Origin: an uncultured Candidatus Altimarinota bacterium
GTDB taxonomy: Bacteria; Patescibacteriota; Gracilibacteria; BD1-5; UBA6164
DNA length: 64,000 nt
Assembly (NCBI GenBank): GCA_938015455.1
Contig: CALLPL010000004.1
Coordinates: forward strand, 1-64,000
Direction: 5' to 3'
Under the pieces are notes generated by a model. That model was not told where the DNA came from. It did no database searches and saw only the letters and a program-made list of their open reading frames with translations. Below, piece by piece: positions 40,807 to 54,081 of the stretch; positions within the stretch are counted from its first letter, which is position 1, and each line of letters begins with the position of its first letter. A program made the position numbers and the translations under genes.

Positions 40807-43383
40807 TTACTGTTTATAGATGTCATTTATATCTCATATCTCTGTGAGAAAGAGAATATTATTGTTTCCAAGATTAGTAATAGGAAATCATCGTATTCCT
40901 TTATTTCCTATTATAGGTGGATCGATTTCACCACTTGTCAATTTTCTGATGATATCCTGTCATATGATTTGTTCGTTGTGGGCCTTTGTAAGTTCAAGTA
41001 TTTCATCAATAGGCCTTTTGTCAGTCTTGTCTCATTCACCAAATACTATTTTGTCATCTATAAAACTTTGCTTGGTATAGTCGACACCATCAATAATTCA
41101 GGTTCCATTTCATAGTAAGCTTTTTCAGAAATCTCCTAATGAATCCCAAAAGTCTTTAGATTGGGTAGCGTTATTAAATTTTGAAATAAGATCTAGCTCT
41201 CAAACTCTCATCCCATATATTTTTCCTTCCATTACAAAAAATGGGGTATCTCCAGGATAAGTCAATGCTATAATTTCTTTTCACTCAGGAGTTGAGTATT
41301 TCTTTATATATTTTTGATGTTTTTTAAGTACTTCTATTACTTTTTCAATATCTCAACTTTCTCGAGCTTCTTTAGCCTCTCTGTCAAAGTTTCAAAACTC
41401 TGGGTTGGTGTACCAATTTACAGCTCAGGTTACAGCTCCAAATATCATACCTGCCCAACCAAGTTTTTTGAGGATTCATCATGGTATGGAGATAGTTCAT
41501 TTTTTAATACCATTTTTTATAAACTTACCTCATACATACTTTAATCCAAAACCTCATACAAATGACTTAATCGCGACATCACCAAGATCAGCTCCCGTTA
41601 CTCCTCATGAGTATCCAAGGACTGAGAGATGATTTCACAAGTAGGTTGCAAAGATAACACTTGCCATTTTTTCTCCGTAGATCTTGAGTACACCCATTTC
41701 ATCCTCTGAAAGTATATCAGAATTATTATCATCTGTAAGAACCTCAAGAAGATAGTTTCCGAGGTAACGTCTTGACTCATAAGCGCTCTGTGTTCATCCA
41801 TTTGCGAGAATGCCTGATATAGAGAATAATAATACAGGAAGACTTAATACATTTATTGTATTAAGGTCTGAGTTTCCAGATAGTATTGAAAATATAGCGA
41901 GGGCTTCATTTGTTTTTATCTTCTCCTTAGCTTCCTCTCTTTGTTCTGGAGAGAGTTTGAGTTTAGGGTGGTCAAAGAAATTTCCAGTCTTAAGCTCATT
42001 TTTGAATTTTATGAATTTCTCTAAACTTTCTATATCTTCAGGATCTACTTCTATTCATAGATTTTCTGTAACATTATCTCTAAATTTTTGATCATTAGAC
42101 GGGTTCATATACTCGTCTTTTGTCACAGATGTTCCTATTTTTCATATTGCGACAGCAAGAGTTTTTGATACTACTCAATAGTTTTCAACCTCATCAAATC
42201 ATTCTATTCCTCCAAACATGAACCCACTAACATCGCTTGATACTTCTCATAAGCCTTTTGCAGCTGGTACTCGTAGCGCTGATAAGCTTGATAGGTAGAG
42301 GATTGATATTTCTTGAAATTTTAATTCTTTCCAATTAAACCCTTCTTCCTGAGACTGTTGGTATATTTCTTTGAGTCGACCTTCTCCTAAAGCTTGTGTT
42401 TTTCAAAAGTGCCGCGCGAGACGTGTATTGATCTTCCCAGAAGGTTTGATGATGTTTCAAAGAGAGGACTTCGTAAGTCCAACTTTTAAGAGTAGTTGTG
42501 TTTTATCAGACTGATATTCCTCTAAAAGCGATGCTGCGTATTCTTCTTTTCATTCTGTATCTTTTAGAAGTGGGGCTGTATTGTTTCAGAGAGCTACAAT
42601 ATCATTATATGTTAACTCATCAATATTTCCGAGTATTTGTTCGCTGGCTTTTACTTCAAATTCTCCATGATCTCAGTTTAGTGCATATATGAGTTTTGCT
42701 CCAGTTCTATACATGATAAAAGTTTCTGTTCATTCTACCTCAGGAGATTTATCTCCTCCTTCTTCTTCCTTCTCTTCGTTATCAGGAGCCTCTTCTTTAG
42801 GAGTTTCCTCTTCCTTGGGTTTTACTGGTTTTACAACTTCTTTTTCCTCTTTCTCTCCTTCATCTTTAGCCGCTACAGCAGGAACTTTTGCCTTGATCCC
42901 TAGAATATTTCAAAACCAGCTTCCTTCCAGTTCACTCTTTAACCATGATACAGGATTTATATTTTCAGATAAAAATGCAACTCCTGTTGCTCCAATTCAA
43001 AAACTAGCAGCAATCTTTGCTATTACCGAGTCAGTAATGGCTTTTATCTTTCAAAAAATACTTCATCGAACAGCCTCTGTTGCAGTACTCTTTGCAGTAT
43101 CTACTGCATCACCTGCAGCTTTTTCTATCGTTGTAGCTGCAGCCGTAGCAAGATCTTTGGGGTTTGTGTTTGAGAGAGCTTCTATAAAAGCTTTATACCT
43201 CTCTTCAAAGTTTTCCTCTGTCTTTTCAGTAACAGCTTTAAGCTTCATAAGCTTTATATCTATAGCAGCTTTAGCTTTAAGTGCCTCCATTTTCTCCTTG
43301 TAGTCTGATGACTCAAGTCGTTGCTCTACTTTTTCATGTTCATCTTCCCTGAAAAAATGACTCATAACCTCTTTATGTCCCAT
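40807..43383 (-). CDS. Giant-operon protein A (858 aa), unknown
   Basis: An open frame of 859 codons when TGA is Gly; I found no in-frame TAA or TAG on scanning every codon. It has a charged helical N-terminus (H-F-F-R-E-D-E-H-E-K-V-E, residues 10-70), an Ala/Gly-rich hydrophobic patch near residue 140, and a Pro/Glu/Lys linker (residues ~185-225, V-K-P-V-K-P-K-E-E-E-T-P). A long mixed region follows, with Gly-rich hydrophobic segments around residues 380 and 570-660 (G-A-V-T-G-A-V-N-W-Y). There is no signal peptide. It has its own promoter and terminator, and follows gene B after a terminator. I do not recognise the family. Confidence 0.8.
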
Positions 43384-43407
43384 AGTATCTTTTATAAATA
43401 ATATTCT

Positions 43408-43435
43408 CTTATATTCTAGCATATGTTTCTGTAAA
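43408..43435 (-). promoter_or_regulatory. Probable promoter of gene A
   Basis: On the minus strand TTTACA (43430-43435), a 16-base spacer and TATAAG (43408-43413). It starts just past the gene B terminator and gives a leader of about 20 bases ending GATACT before the ATG. Confidence 0.55.
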
Positions 43436-43440
43436 TAACA

Positions 43441-43470
43441 AAAAACCCAGTGATTCATCACTGGGTTTTT
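43441..43470 (-). terminator. Terminator of gene B
   Basis: A perfect inverted repeat AAAAACCCAGTGAT / ATCACTGGGTTTTT separated by two bases, ending in T5 followed by TGTT on the minus strand. It isolates gene B from gene A. Confidence 0.88.
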
Positions 43471-43482
43471 GATAAAGAGTTT

Positions 43483-43950
43483 TTATGCGGCTTTATTACC
43501 TTTTCAAAATAGAGATTTTGCGGCTTCAGGAGCCCATCTATATGTAGATCAAGGATCTTCTTTTACTCACTTAGCAACGTTAAACAGTTGCCGTGTTCAA
43601 TACATTCAGAGTCAAACTGCTGCTGCAGTTCCTACAGCTGGCGCAGCAATTATACCAGTTGCTGTAAGTATTCCAGCTCAAACACCATAGTTAAGAGCTC
43701 CTTTTTCAGCTACTCCCCATAGTCATCTCTCAGCAAATTCACCAGTAGCATTCCATGCAGAAGCTCCAGCAGCTATTGCTGGCGCTATAGGTCATGCTAG
43801 GAGAGGAGTAGCACTAGAGGCTCCAGTACTTATAATATCTGCAACGTTTGTTGCTGCGTTTGATACAGTATTTACAACCGCTCAATCAGCTAGGTAATTC
43901 GCACCTACCAGAGCCGTTGTTCAGAATAGAGCACTTTTTAGAGTAGACAT
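43483..43950 (-). CDS. Giant-operon protein B, small Gly/Ala-rich membrane protein (155 aa)
   Basis: A 155-residue protein, very rich in Ala, Gly, Val and Thr, with two or three weakly hydrophobic spans (for example P-I-A-P-A-I-A-A-G-A and I-I-A-A-P-A-V-G-T-A-A-A-V-G-L-G). Its last ~30 residues are polar with P-G-S-T-Y-R-W-A-P. About eleven of its glycines are TGA. Of the seven cluster genes it has the best promoter and one of the best terminators, so it is probably made in quantity. The composition suggests a self-associating membrane protein, but the function is unknown. Confidence 0.75.
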
Positions 43951-43981
43951 AGGTTTCCTAAAAGTAAGAATTAATAAAAAT

Positions 43982-44009
43982 ATTTTATATTAAATAATAT
44001 ATTTGTCAA
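43982..44009 (-). promoter_or_regulatory. Promoter of gene B
   Basis: Minus strand: a consensus TTGACA (44004-44009), a 16-base spacer and TAAAAT (43982-43987). The predicted start is about 25 bases before the gene B ATG. The site lies in the 79-base gap after gene C. Confidence 0.7.
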
Positions 44010-44029
44010 ATAAAAAGTATAATTTTATT

Positions 44030-46192
44030 CTATTGAGCATCTCTTAAGGCTCTGAGTGTATTTGATTCTAGTTCAACGAATTCATAAAACTCAGGGAGAG
44101 AGTACCTATTTCTTCCATAGAGTCTTGTCTCTATCTCCCATGACCGTAAAACTTCACTTCACATTCATAGCGCTAAATCTCACCCAGCAAATGCCATTCA
44201 TTGTCAGAACTTTCAGAGTTTTTCAGCCATTTTTACGGATCACATTCATGTAAGTGCTCCTAGTGCAGCATCACTTCCGACGTCAAGAATCAAATCATCG
44301 TAGTTATCATACCCTTTTGGGTATAGGATTTCAGATATTCAGGCCATAGAGGCACCAGCTATTCCAGCTACAATAACAGGGCTTAGAGCAATTCCTGCAG
44401 CAGTAGCTGCTGCTCAGATAACTATAAATGCTCCAAATGCAGATGCAAACATTAGTCCCATCTTTCCTATTTCTTGAGCGATATTTATAGTACTATCAGC
44501 GAAATCCCAGAAACCTATTCCTTGTATATCCATGTAGAGCTCAAATATGTCACTATCTACTCCTGTGAGATTAAAATCTTCTGCTGATTTTGTATGAAAC
44601 CATCCATCATCGAAATTTTCTTCAAAACTTTGTACTAACACTTGTTGTCAATCCTGTATAGCATTAAGAAATACCTCCCCGAGTTCATTACTATCTACCT
44701 TTGACTTTTTACTATTGAGTGAATCATGTACTCGCAAGAGAATAGCAATTTTCATCTTTTGTTCAATATCGAGATCATGATAGTTAGTTTTAGAATTTAC
44801 AGTATCCATAATATCTGCAAAACCCATGTCTCTGAGAAATACCTCTCCATCATTTGTATCTCACATTCACACTGCATGCTTCTCGATACTTCCAGAAACT
44901 AAGCCTAGTACATCTATAGGGTCAAGATTTCACATCTTTGGATCCTCAACCTTGAAATTTGAATCAGGATCAGTTTGTATTTTGGAAATAATCCCGTTTT
45001 CTCTATGACACACATAGAGCAGAGCATCTTGCGCAGCTTCGGGGTCTCTATATCTATCATCAATTCTATTGTTATGGTACCAAGACTTTCCTGCTCCAGG
45101 ATCTACTTGTTGGGTAATAAATCTACCTGGCCTTCCTGTAACAATCTTTGAATACTCTAGAAAATATTTATCTTCGACAGTATTTTTCTTAAAGGTATCA
45201 AGTACTACAGTATGAACCTTGTGTTTCCACGCTCTATATGAGCGTTCTACTTCAGTAGATTGGTACTGGTTTCTGTCGAGTTTATAATGAGTATCTGCCA
45301 TATACTGGAGAGCTTCTTCCGGAGACATAGCTTCTATCATCAGATCAAGTACCTGAAATACTTTCGACTCACTCATGTTTGTAACGACTGATTCATCTTC
45401 AGGTGTTTTAGGGTTATCTTTTTTGCCTGTTTCACTTTCTTTAAACAGGGCAGCTCCTCACTCATAGTTTTCACTCAGACCCATTATAAAGTCGATATAC
45501 CGTTTTGAATAATCTCATAAACGTTTTTTGTCTTCGACTATCCTATCTTTAGGAAATGCGTTACTTTTAAGATCTTCCTGAGCTTTTTCTATCACGCTTT
45601 GAGCAATCCCCTGTAAGTATACAAGGTCCATCCCTCACGCAGGGATATCTTTAAGATCTTTCCAAGGTGATATAGACAAGTTTCTTGGTGAAAAGGTATC
45701 ATCTTCATCAAGAGTTCCATTCCACAGCACTCAAGTATTGTTTCTAAATATCTCTTCCATAGCATTGAGGACAATCTGTAGATCAGCGAGCTTGGCACTT
45801 ATCTCTCTTACAGCTTCTTGTTCTTGTTTATACGCAAGTTTCGAAAGATCTTCACGACTGAGACTGACTTTACATACACTTACTTCATTGCTATCGAATT
45901 TTATCTCTATAATTGTAGTGGTTTCAACTCCATAAGTATCCAAATGATGAGTAATCAGATGTCAGGCAATTACCTCGAATCATAGAAATGCCTCTTTTGA
46001 GAGTCCAAGTTCTCAGTAAATAGTTTCTGATACCGCATCGATTTTATTTTTTGGGAGTGCCTTTTTGGAGTAGAGAGCCATAGCTATATTGTTTTTTATA
46101 GTTCGCTCTGAGCTTCAGGTTACTACAGTAACAAAATCCTTCGAAGTCGAAAGATTTTGTTGTTCAGTAGTATTAACTTTCTCTATTCACAT
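44030..46192 (-). CDS. Giant-operon protein C (720 aa), unknown
   Basis: A 721-codon open frame with TGA = Gly; the second codon is itself TGA. The N-terminal ~480 residues look cytoplasmic, alpha/beta and charged (V-E-T-T-T-I-I-E-I-K-F-D; Y-R-A-W-K-H-K-V-H-T-V-V-L). Around residues 590-640 there is a long hydrophobic Ala/Gly stretch (M-F-A-S-A-F-G-A-F-I-V-I-G-A-A-A-T-A-A-G) that could span the membrane twice, followed by a Trp- and Arg-containing tail. No family is recognised. It starts 2 bases after gene D, so it is almost certainly cotranslated with it. Confidence 0.78.
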
Positions 46193-46194
46193 TT

Positions 46195-49100
46195 TTAACT
46201 AATTATTCTTCATAATCTATCAAATCTTGCATTCTTTCTTATAAATGTTATGAGATCATCAGTCCCTTTACTTGCAGCTGCTTTGAGGTCACTTGCTATA
46301 TTCTCTCTAATCCTTAGTTTCGATTCAACATAATTTGCAATCTCTTCATTAGACTTAATCTCATATCAAGATTTTTGTAACTGTGATTCTAAATCAGAGA
46401 GAGAAGTGATTGAACTATTAGTAGCATCGATTTGTTTAAAAAGTGAATTTTTAAGTTCAAACTCGTTCACTGTTTCAATCTTATCTCCAGAGATTTCATG
46501 ATAGTAAAATATTCTTGATACGAGATCTTCAGCTTCTTGATGAAGGGTTCGAGGTTTTACAGAAACAGTATCATTTGTAGGGGGAGGAGTTCGTTTTACA
46601 GCAGCATCTATAGTAAAGTTCCTTGTGCTTCATTTTTGTATAGTATTGCTTTTTCAGTAGTCCATAAAATCACCCCATAGGACATCTGCACTTGTGCTAT
46701 TTGGATCAATTCATTTTTCAACTGCGTAATTCTGAAAACCAGGATTTGAAGCTAATTGTTTTTTAAAGCCAATCTCACGAGTAGCAAGCTTGTATTCTAA
46801 CTCTATACTAGAGAGAGTTTTGAGATCACCTGTTACTCATTTTAAATCACTAATTCTTTCTCTAGTTGACTTTAAATTATCCTCAAAAGAGGTAAGTTTT
46901 GTTTGATCAGTAACATCTACTTCACTTGGTCTAACTCCTTTTAGGCGTGTATCCAGTACCGTTTTTTGCATCTCTAAGTCTTCTCTACTCCTGATTAGAG
47001 CCAATAGTTCATTTCACTTATCAAATGGTTGAGCAAAGCTGTTCCAAGCATTTACAGCATCCTTGAATTTAGACTCAGGAGTAAAGAATACTTCTGTACT
47101 GTTTCTTATGTATGATTCAGGACTATATATATCAACTGCTTCAGCGCTCCTTAGAACAGTCTTTTTTGCAGCTTGTGATAGGGCACTATCATCATCGTAA
47201 AGTGTAAAATCTAGTGTTTTTGCTTGAGCTATAGTTATATCTCCAGCAATTATTCCTCGTAGTGCATTTTCAAACTGCACAAGGGCTATTTTTGTATCAG
47301 GCTCGAATGCTCTGTTTCTTACAGCGTCAATAGCACCTTTTTTTGATCTATCAAGTTTTATTGCTGTATCATAAAAGTCTTTTGCTTTTCCATCTAGCTT
47401 CCTTCAATCTACTGCAACATAGTCGCTATAAAAATTTCAAAGCTCATGCTGTAGTTTAGCATGTTTTTGCATTATATCTTTATAGTATCAACTTGAGTCA
47501 TCCTTAAGCTCTGTTTGTAGTTCTCAACTTGCCTCAAAGAAATCTTTGTATCTTTTTTGTAGCTTTTCAAAATCCTCAACCCTTCTTTGTTCGTCCCCTA
47601 ATCATTCAATACGAATTATCTCTCATCGAATATTTCATAAGAGTTTAGATCTCAGTTCTTTAGTTATTTTACTTTTTGATTCATAATCTGTATTAGCTGT
47701 ATCAAATTCTACTTCGCTTGCATAAGGTCTTTTTGCTACGTCATATTTTTTTCAGGTGAGAATCTGTGTAACTATATGATGAAAATGACCTTGTGTATAA
47801 TCAATAGTAGTTTTTCATTTTTGAACCTTTATGTCTTTGTAAAGTTTCTCTAATTCAGCTCCAAGATCTTCTCTTGCTAGTGAGTCATCTAACATAAGAG
47901 CGATCTCTCGTTCATGGTTAAAGAGCCGCACGAAGTCATCAGATCCACTTACTCTTGCTTCTGGGATAGAATATCTTTTGTCGTAAAGATCTTCTCATTT
48001 ATTTTTTGCATCGTTAATTTCTACATCAGTATATTTTTGAGCTTTTCTAGCAAAGGCATATGTTCATCATTGAATATTTCGAACCATAGTATCAAACTCT
48101 GCCTGAGTAACTATCCAATTATCATTCTGAGTTTCTCTAAGAAGCTTATTAAAGTCTTTTTTATGAGGTCAATTACTTGCGTGGATCTCTTTTCACAATA
48201 ATTTGATAATTTTAAACTTAGGAAGTTTTCAATCAGCAATACGCATGATTTCTTGAGTAATTTCGTCTGGATTAGTATGAACACGTCATTCGATAATGTC
48301 TCCTAAGAATTCTTTTATGAGTTTGTTTCTTGTTCTTTCGTCGGTGTTACTAAGTGTTCCATCAAGATCGATGGTAGCTTCAACATATTTGAAAAAATCA
48401 GTCTTGTCTAATTTTTCAAGTTGTGACAATCAGAATCATTTTGTGTTATCTTCAGGTAAACCTTCATAAAGCTTTCATATTGCGCTTCGACCATCAGCAA
48501 AAGCCTTATTAACTTGTTCTACTATTGGTCATTTAATATTACTGTTTAGGTCAAAGACTTGTCACGCTCTTCATGGATATTCTAGTCCTTCATCAATTGC
48601 TTTGAGCCTCAACCAAAAGGTCTTACTATTACTATATTGTCTTCACCATTCTAGTCATAGGATTCTATTCCCTCTAAGTCTATTTAATTGTTCAAGTCTA
48701 TGAGGATCATCTTGGTATTTTTTTTCAAAAAAACTAAGAGAGAGTTGCTTTGTCCGAATATCTTCTTGTCAATCATTTGCTGAACTTAATCCATCAAATA
48801 TTGATACCTGCAGTTTTGCTGATAGAGGGTCATCATACATCTCTTTAGCATGCTTTAATATTTTAAATAACCTATGCCTCCAAAAGAAGACCTTTCAAAA
48901 TCAAGAAAGTGGCTTTTCACTCGTGAGAAAACCATTGGGATTAGGATCCTTATCTTTACCTCAAAAGTTAATAGCAATAACATCCTTAACATTTCTTTTA
49001 ACCGATTCGATAGGACCATAGATTACTCTAGCATGGGCATATATTAATGCTCATGTATATGCTCACGCTGCTATTGTACTAAAGATTCAAAGAATCCAGT

Positions 49101-50055
49101 GTGCATCCCATCAAGACATGAAAATATCGTCAATGGGAGATATTAATACTCCTTCAAAGTCAACAATAGATCATATAAATGCAGCAAATGAGAAGTCAGC
49201 TTTATCAAGCTTTTGTAGTACCAGTTTCATTTTGTAAACAAATTGGAGAGCTCACTTCTTAGTTTCAAATAGCAGGGGTTTGTGTCCACCTATCTGTACA
49301 GTTACAGTATCATTTTCTCACGCTTTTTCGACATCTGATAAAATGCCATCTAGATAATCGTCGATAACCTCTATGTCTAGACCATTCTCATATAAGGGAG
49401 AGTTTTTCTTGAACTCTTTAATAAACTTTTTTAACTCTTCACTTTCATCTGAGGTAAAAAGGGTATCTTTATCAATCCTCGCAAAGAGGCTTGAGAAAAA
49501 ACTATCCCAATCATCCTTGTCTATATTAGGAGAATCTATTTGAATCTCTTGCGCGAGCCCAAGGATCTCATCACTATCCATGTCATTGGTAGCCATGAAA
49601 AGATCTTCGATATCTTTGAACAGATCCCAAGATTCGTCTCACATAAGCCTTGCTGGGATTATTCTCTCAGCAGCTTTTTTCGCATCCTTACTGATACCAT
49701 CAGCATCAGTGACATAGTTTCTGTAGATTCATTCTGCCCTGTTTGTATATGCTTCAAGCTCATAAGGAACTCTCATATCTGAGTCAGAAATACCGTGCAT
49801 AAACCCGAATATTAACTCCATTTGCTCTCTATCATGTGAGCTGACTCAATTTAAATCGAGAGAGTCTATTTTTCCTATAACTTCTCTTACATGAGGATAT
49901 GAACTAAATCATCCGAGTCTTTTTAAGATTTCTTCTTTTGTTTTCCCCTCTGATGTCGATGCTCCTACACTAGTCGTAGGAGTACTAGAAACACTCGGAA
50001 TACTCGTAACAGGAGGAGTGTATGATTCGAAAAATGTACCACTTATATCTGCCAT
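46195..50055 (-). CDS. Giant-operon protein D (1286 aa), unknown
   Basis: 1287 codons without TAA or TAG; I checked the TGA-rich stretch 47281-49317 codon by codon. It starts with a Ser/Thr/Pro-rich flexible region (residues 10-40) and an acidic helical part with repeated D-S-D/D-K-D. One or two membrane segments lie around residues 275-335 (F-S-F-A-A-F-I-G-S-I-V and I-L-G-I-F-S-T-I-A-A-W-A-Y-T-W-A-L-I-Y). About 900 residues of charged helical sequence follow, with coiled-coil character near the end. The overall plan is a membrane anchor with a very long stalk. The family is not recognised. Confidence 0.78.
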
Positions 50056-50065
50056 ATTTTTTGTA

Positions 50066-53000
50066 TTACGCTCTATTTAAACTATATAAATAGTCTATAA
50101 AATTAACTCAATGCTTCTTTGCCCATTGCATTCAGATTACTCCCCAGTTTTCTTCTAATACCAGTATTAATGCTCCTCTTGATCATTTTAATTCATTTAG
50201 GAGTTTCAGTTGTTCTTTATCACTAGGGTTAGTTTTTAACATCTTTTCTTGAACTTTAATCTCAGCATTTATTACACTTAATATTTCACCCATTTTTGTA
50301 TCTGGATTTTGTATGAGAGCCCACAGTGTATTTGTGGGAATTTTCTGAGCATCCATTGTCTTGACAAGCTTTTCTAAAGGGGGCATTATACCTTGAGGAG
50401 CTTCTCACATACTTATATTAAATATTTCTTTTCCTTTTACTTCCGCGACTGTATCTTTGAAGGTATCTTCCCCTCTCTCAATACCATCAAGCTCTTCGTA
50501 CATAGAGAGTACCTCGTCTAGTTCATCATTAGACCCAGCAGTTCGTGCCTGGTCGCTGAGTCTTGCTATATAGGTACTTACATGATTGTTGAGATTTAAT
50601 TGAGCTCTGTCTTTTTCTCTTCCACTTGGGAGAGATGCGATAGTATCTTTTTGTATAGTAGTTACACTTAAGACAAAGGCTTTTGTTGTAGTAGCTGTTA
50701 GTATGCCAGTAGGAATAGGAGCGGTTTTTAGCTCTAAAGAACTGGTATTTATACTTTTAGCTATAGTAGCACCTCGCTCATTGAGTTCTGTCTCAATTCG
50801 ATCAAGATCGGTCTTGATATCACTACTGTAGAGTTTTGTAGGAACCCCAATTCTAGCTAGGGATCCTTGTATATCAGCGAGCAGGTCTGAGTATTCTTTA
50901 TCTTGTCAGTTAATAGTTATTCCTGAATCGTAGATAAATTTACGTGCTTTCATCATATTTCCCTCTACCAAGAGTTCTGCTCTGAGAGAAGAGTATTCTT
51001 GACTTAAGACCCCGAGTCGTTCCGCTGATGAATTAGTAGGAAAGGCTAGGTCTGCCGTGAGCCTCCCAAGACGTGAACTTGCTCCTCTTGAGACTTCGAG
51101 AGCGTATGCCTCAACGTTTACCTTGTATGCTCCTACAACATCCTCAAGCACTTTTTTAGCAGCTCAACGTATATCACCCGCTGATACAATACTATTGAGC
51201 TCTTCTATAGGAGAGGTATTTTGACGAAGGATTTCATAATATCATTCTGCATTTGCTTGAGGTTCTTTAAGTACCGCTATATCTGCAGCGAGTTCCTCGA
51301 CACGTTTTTCGTATCTCTCAGGATCAGCAACGATACTCGCTCTGAGCGACTTCTTTGCTCTGGTTTCTATCTTAGCTCTGAGAGCAGGACTTTGTTCTCT
51401 AAGAGCAAGACTCGCTAAAAGTATAGTTTGTCTTTCGTTGAGTTCAGAGAGTTCTTCTTTTATTCTTTTGGCAAGTTCAGGATCTGTACTATGTTTTGCG
51501 AGGAGAGCTTCTCATTCGACTATCATTCTATCTACTTCATCAGGAGTAATTCGTTCTATTTTTCAAAGGAGAGAAATAGGGACTCCAGTGAGCCACGCGA
51601 TACCATCACTTACACCGTTATATACCTCTGAGAGAGTCTCAGTTGCAAAGGTATTCGTAATACCATCTGCCTTATCATTCCAAACATTTACTGCAGCAGC
51701 AGCAGTTACCTTTGTTTTAACAGTTTCATATTCTGCGATGATTGCTCAGATAATCGCTACATCAGGAGTCCCTGCTAAATCTGTATCAGCACGTATTGCC
51801 TTGAGATCTGCTATGACTCTATCAAGATCCTGTTTGTCTGCATTTTGATAATTAAAAATATTTGGGAGTGTCACAGCGATGGCTGTTTCAACTCTTTCAT
51901 GAGTTCATTTCCCAGCTTTTTCATTATACCGAGAGAGTCTTTCAACATTATCTCTGATACTTTTGTTAAAAGCGGTTTCTCATATTACGTATGGATCTAC
52001 TACTTTCTTAGTAACATCATATCTTCATTCTGAGAGAACATCTCCTACTGTTTTATCTCCTGGTTTCCTTGCCTTGAGAAGGAATTTTATATAGTCCAGC
52101 ATCTCACTTTCACTTATTCATTCTGCAAGAGCTGCGGCCTTTACATCGGCAGGGAACACTTTATCAATATTATCCTTATTTGCTTCTAAATCTGTAGCAA
52201 GCATTGAGGTAAATCATGGATGTCAGGCTGAAAGAGAAAATATAGTCTCGAGTTCTTCTACTAAGAAGGTATCTTTTCATTCACCATTATTATGCTTGGC
52301 ATGCTCTCTATATATTATAGCATATCCATATTTAAACTGATCTTCTACTCCGGAGATTTTTCTCCACCACTGCTCGATTTCACCTGGAGTACTTGTTGTT
52401 CCAGACGTAGCACGGTTTGGTGAATAACTTGTTCCTCATTTCATTTGAGCCTCTAACCATTTATCACCTCCATATTCTGCCATAATATTTTTGAGAGGTC
52501 CTTTCAGAACTGCAGCGAGGAGTATGGCATAAGATGGATATTTAAGCCATTTTGGGACACTAAAGAATATTGAAGCAAGACCAAACACCATAGCAACAGG
52601 GAGTATCCCACTACCTACTATTTTATCGAGGATCTTCCCATTTGCAAGATCAGCCATAACGTCTCACTTTGGATTTCCTTGAGAGTCGTAGTAGCCTTCT
52701 TGTATTTCTCTAAGACCTACAACCGTAAGAGCTCTCTGCTCTATACTTGGATCAAGGCTATCTTTGTTCGTTATTTTTGCTTTAAGAATCTCAAGTCGTT
52801 GAAGCTGTACATGATTCCCTCTTTTTATATGATCTTGAATTTTTGGGTCACTATTTGCAGATTGTAATTTTTGTATCTGCGTGTCGACTTGTGATACAAA
52901 TACTGTTCGGTTATCTTGCTTATTTCCAGCATACCCTGATGTATCGGAAAGCATATCATTATACACCCATTCTCTTTTTGTTTTAGGATTTACAAGTTTG

Positions 53001-53977
53001 AACTCAGCCACCGTAGAGTCAAATATAGCAACTATGTGTCCAGCCTGATTTTTGTTATCAAGTTTTATTCAGTGAGAGAGAGTCCCTATGAGTGCTGCTA
53101 TTTGCATATCACTTTGACTTAGATCATAGCTCGTACATGCTGATCAATCATTATTTTTTAATGTCCATCTGTTTGAGGATGGATCATGATATATGAGAAT
53201 ACCTTCTTGTTGAAGTTTTTTTGTAAGGACGATGAGAACTATATTTCTTCGTTCTTGATCTACAGCATTATCTCCAAGTGATGTAAGTTCTGTTACAAGC
53301 TCTTTAGTAGTTTTACTTTTAAGTTTCGTAGTTTCACTCACTTGTTTTTTCACAGCATTATCTACTATTACTATAGGAAGCATACTTTCGTTTATTTCCA
53401 TACCAGTATAGCTTTTGAGAACAGCAAAGTTTTCAGGTGATGGTTTACCGTCAGTTACTACTTTTTGGCCACTAAGCCTCCCGAGCATTCTTTGAAATTC
53501 TTTAGGGTGGTGAGAAATATAACTCAAAGTAGCCATATAGGTTGTATCTCATGCAATACCATTAACAGGATTTACTTCATTTGGAGCATGGTCTTCATCA
53601 ACAAGAGCTTGTTGAAGTTTTTTGATAGCACTTGAAAACTTAGGATTATCTATTCTTGGGTATGTATTTGAGGCAATAGGTGTTGCAACTACTAGAGGTG
53701 CTGTAGCGAGAGGAGTGAGAGTTCCTGCCAGTACACCTCGCGCGTTTTTAAATTCGTGAAACTGGTTAAGTTTATCTTGAGCCCATGGTTCATATATGAA
53801 ACTATTTAGATGCCCTTCAAAAGCTGAAATACTCGCTTGTACTTCTACAGGAGCATTTTTCCACTCTCCATTTGGATACTTATCCTCCATTATAGAAATG
53901 AATTCTTGTGCTGTATCCGGATTAATATTGCTTCCAGGATTAGTGATCTCTTTAAGACGATTTATATGATTTGACAT
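50066..53977 (-). CDS. Giant-operon protein E (1303 aa), unknown
   Basis: 1304 codons without TAA or TAG on a full scan of the TGA-interrupted parts. The N-terminal ~450 residues are soluble-looking. A hydrophobic segment lies around residue 445-480 (G-S-G-I-L-P-V-A-M-V-F-G-L-A-S-I-F-F, then Y-P-S-Y-A-I-L-L-A-A-V-L). The remaining ~800 residues are mostly helical and charged with long heptad-like stretches. Like D, it reads as a membrane-tethered filamentous protein. It has its own promoter, and D follows 10 bases after its stop. The family is not recognised. Confidence 0.78.
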
Positions 53978-53990
53978 AGTATCTGAGTAA

Positions 53991-54018
53991 AATATATATT
54001 TATACCTTTAAAGTGTAA
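53991..54018 (-). promoter_or_regulatory. Probable promoter of the E-D-C unit
   Basis: Minus strand: TTACAC (54013-54018), a 16-base spacer, TATATT (53991-53996), immediately downstream of the gene F terminator. The leader is very short and ends AGATACT before the gene E ATG. Confidence 0.45.
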
Positions 54019-54023
54019 CATAT

Positions 54024-54059
54024 AAAAAATCCAGTGACAAAATATGCAACTGGACTTTT
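54024..54059 (-). terminator. Terminator of the G-F unit
   Basis: Minus strand: AAAGTCCAGT pairs with ACTGGATTTT (one G-U) around a 13-base loop and is followed by further T. It separates gene F from gene E. Confidence 0.75.
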
Positions 54060-54081
54060 AGTATTTTTATGATGACTCTAT

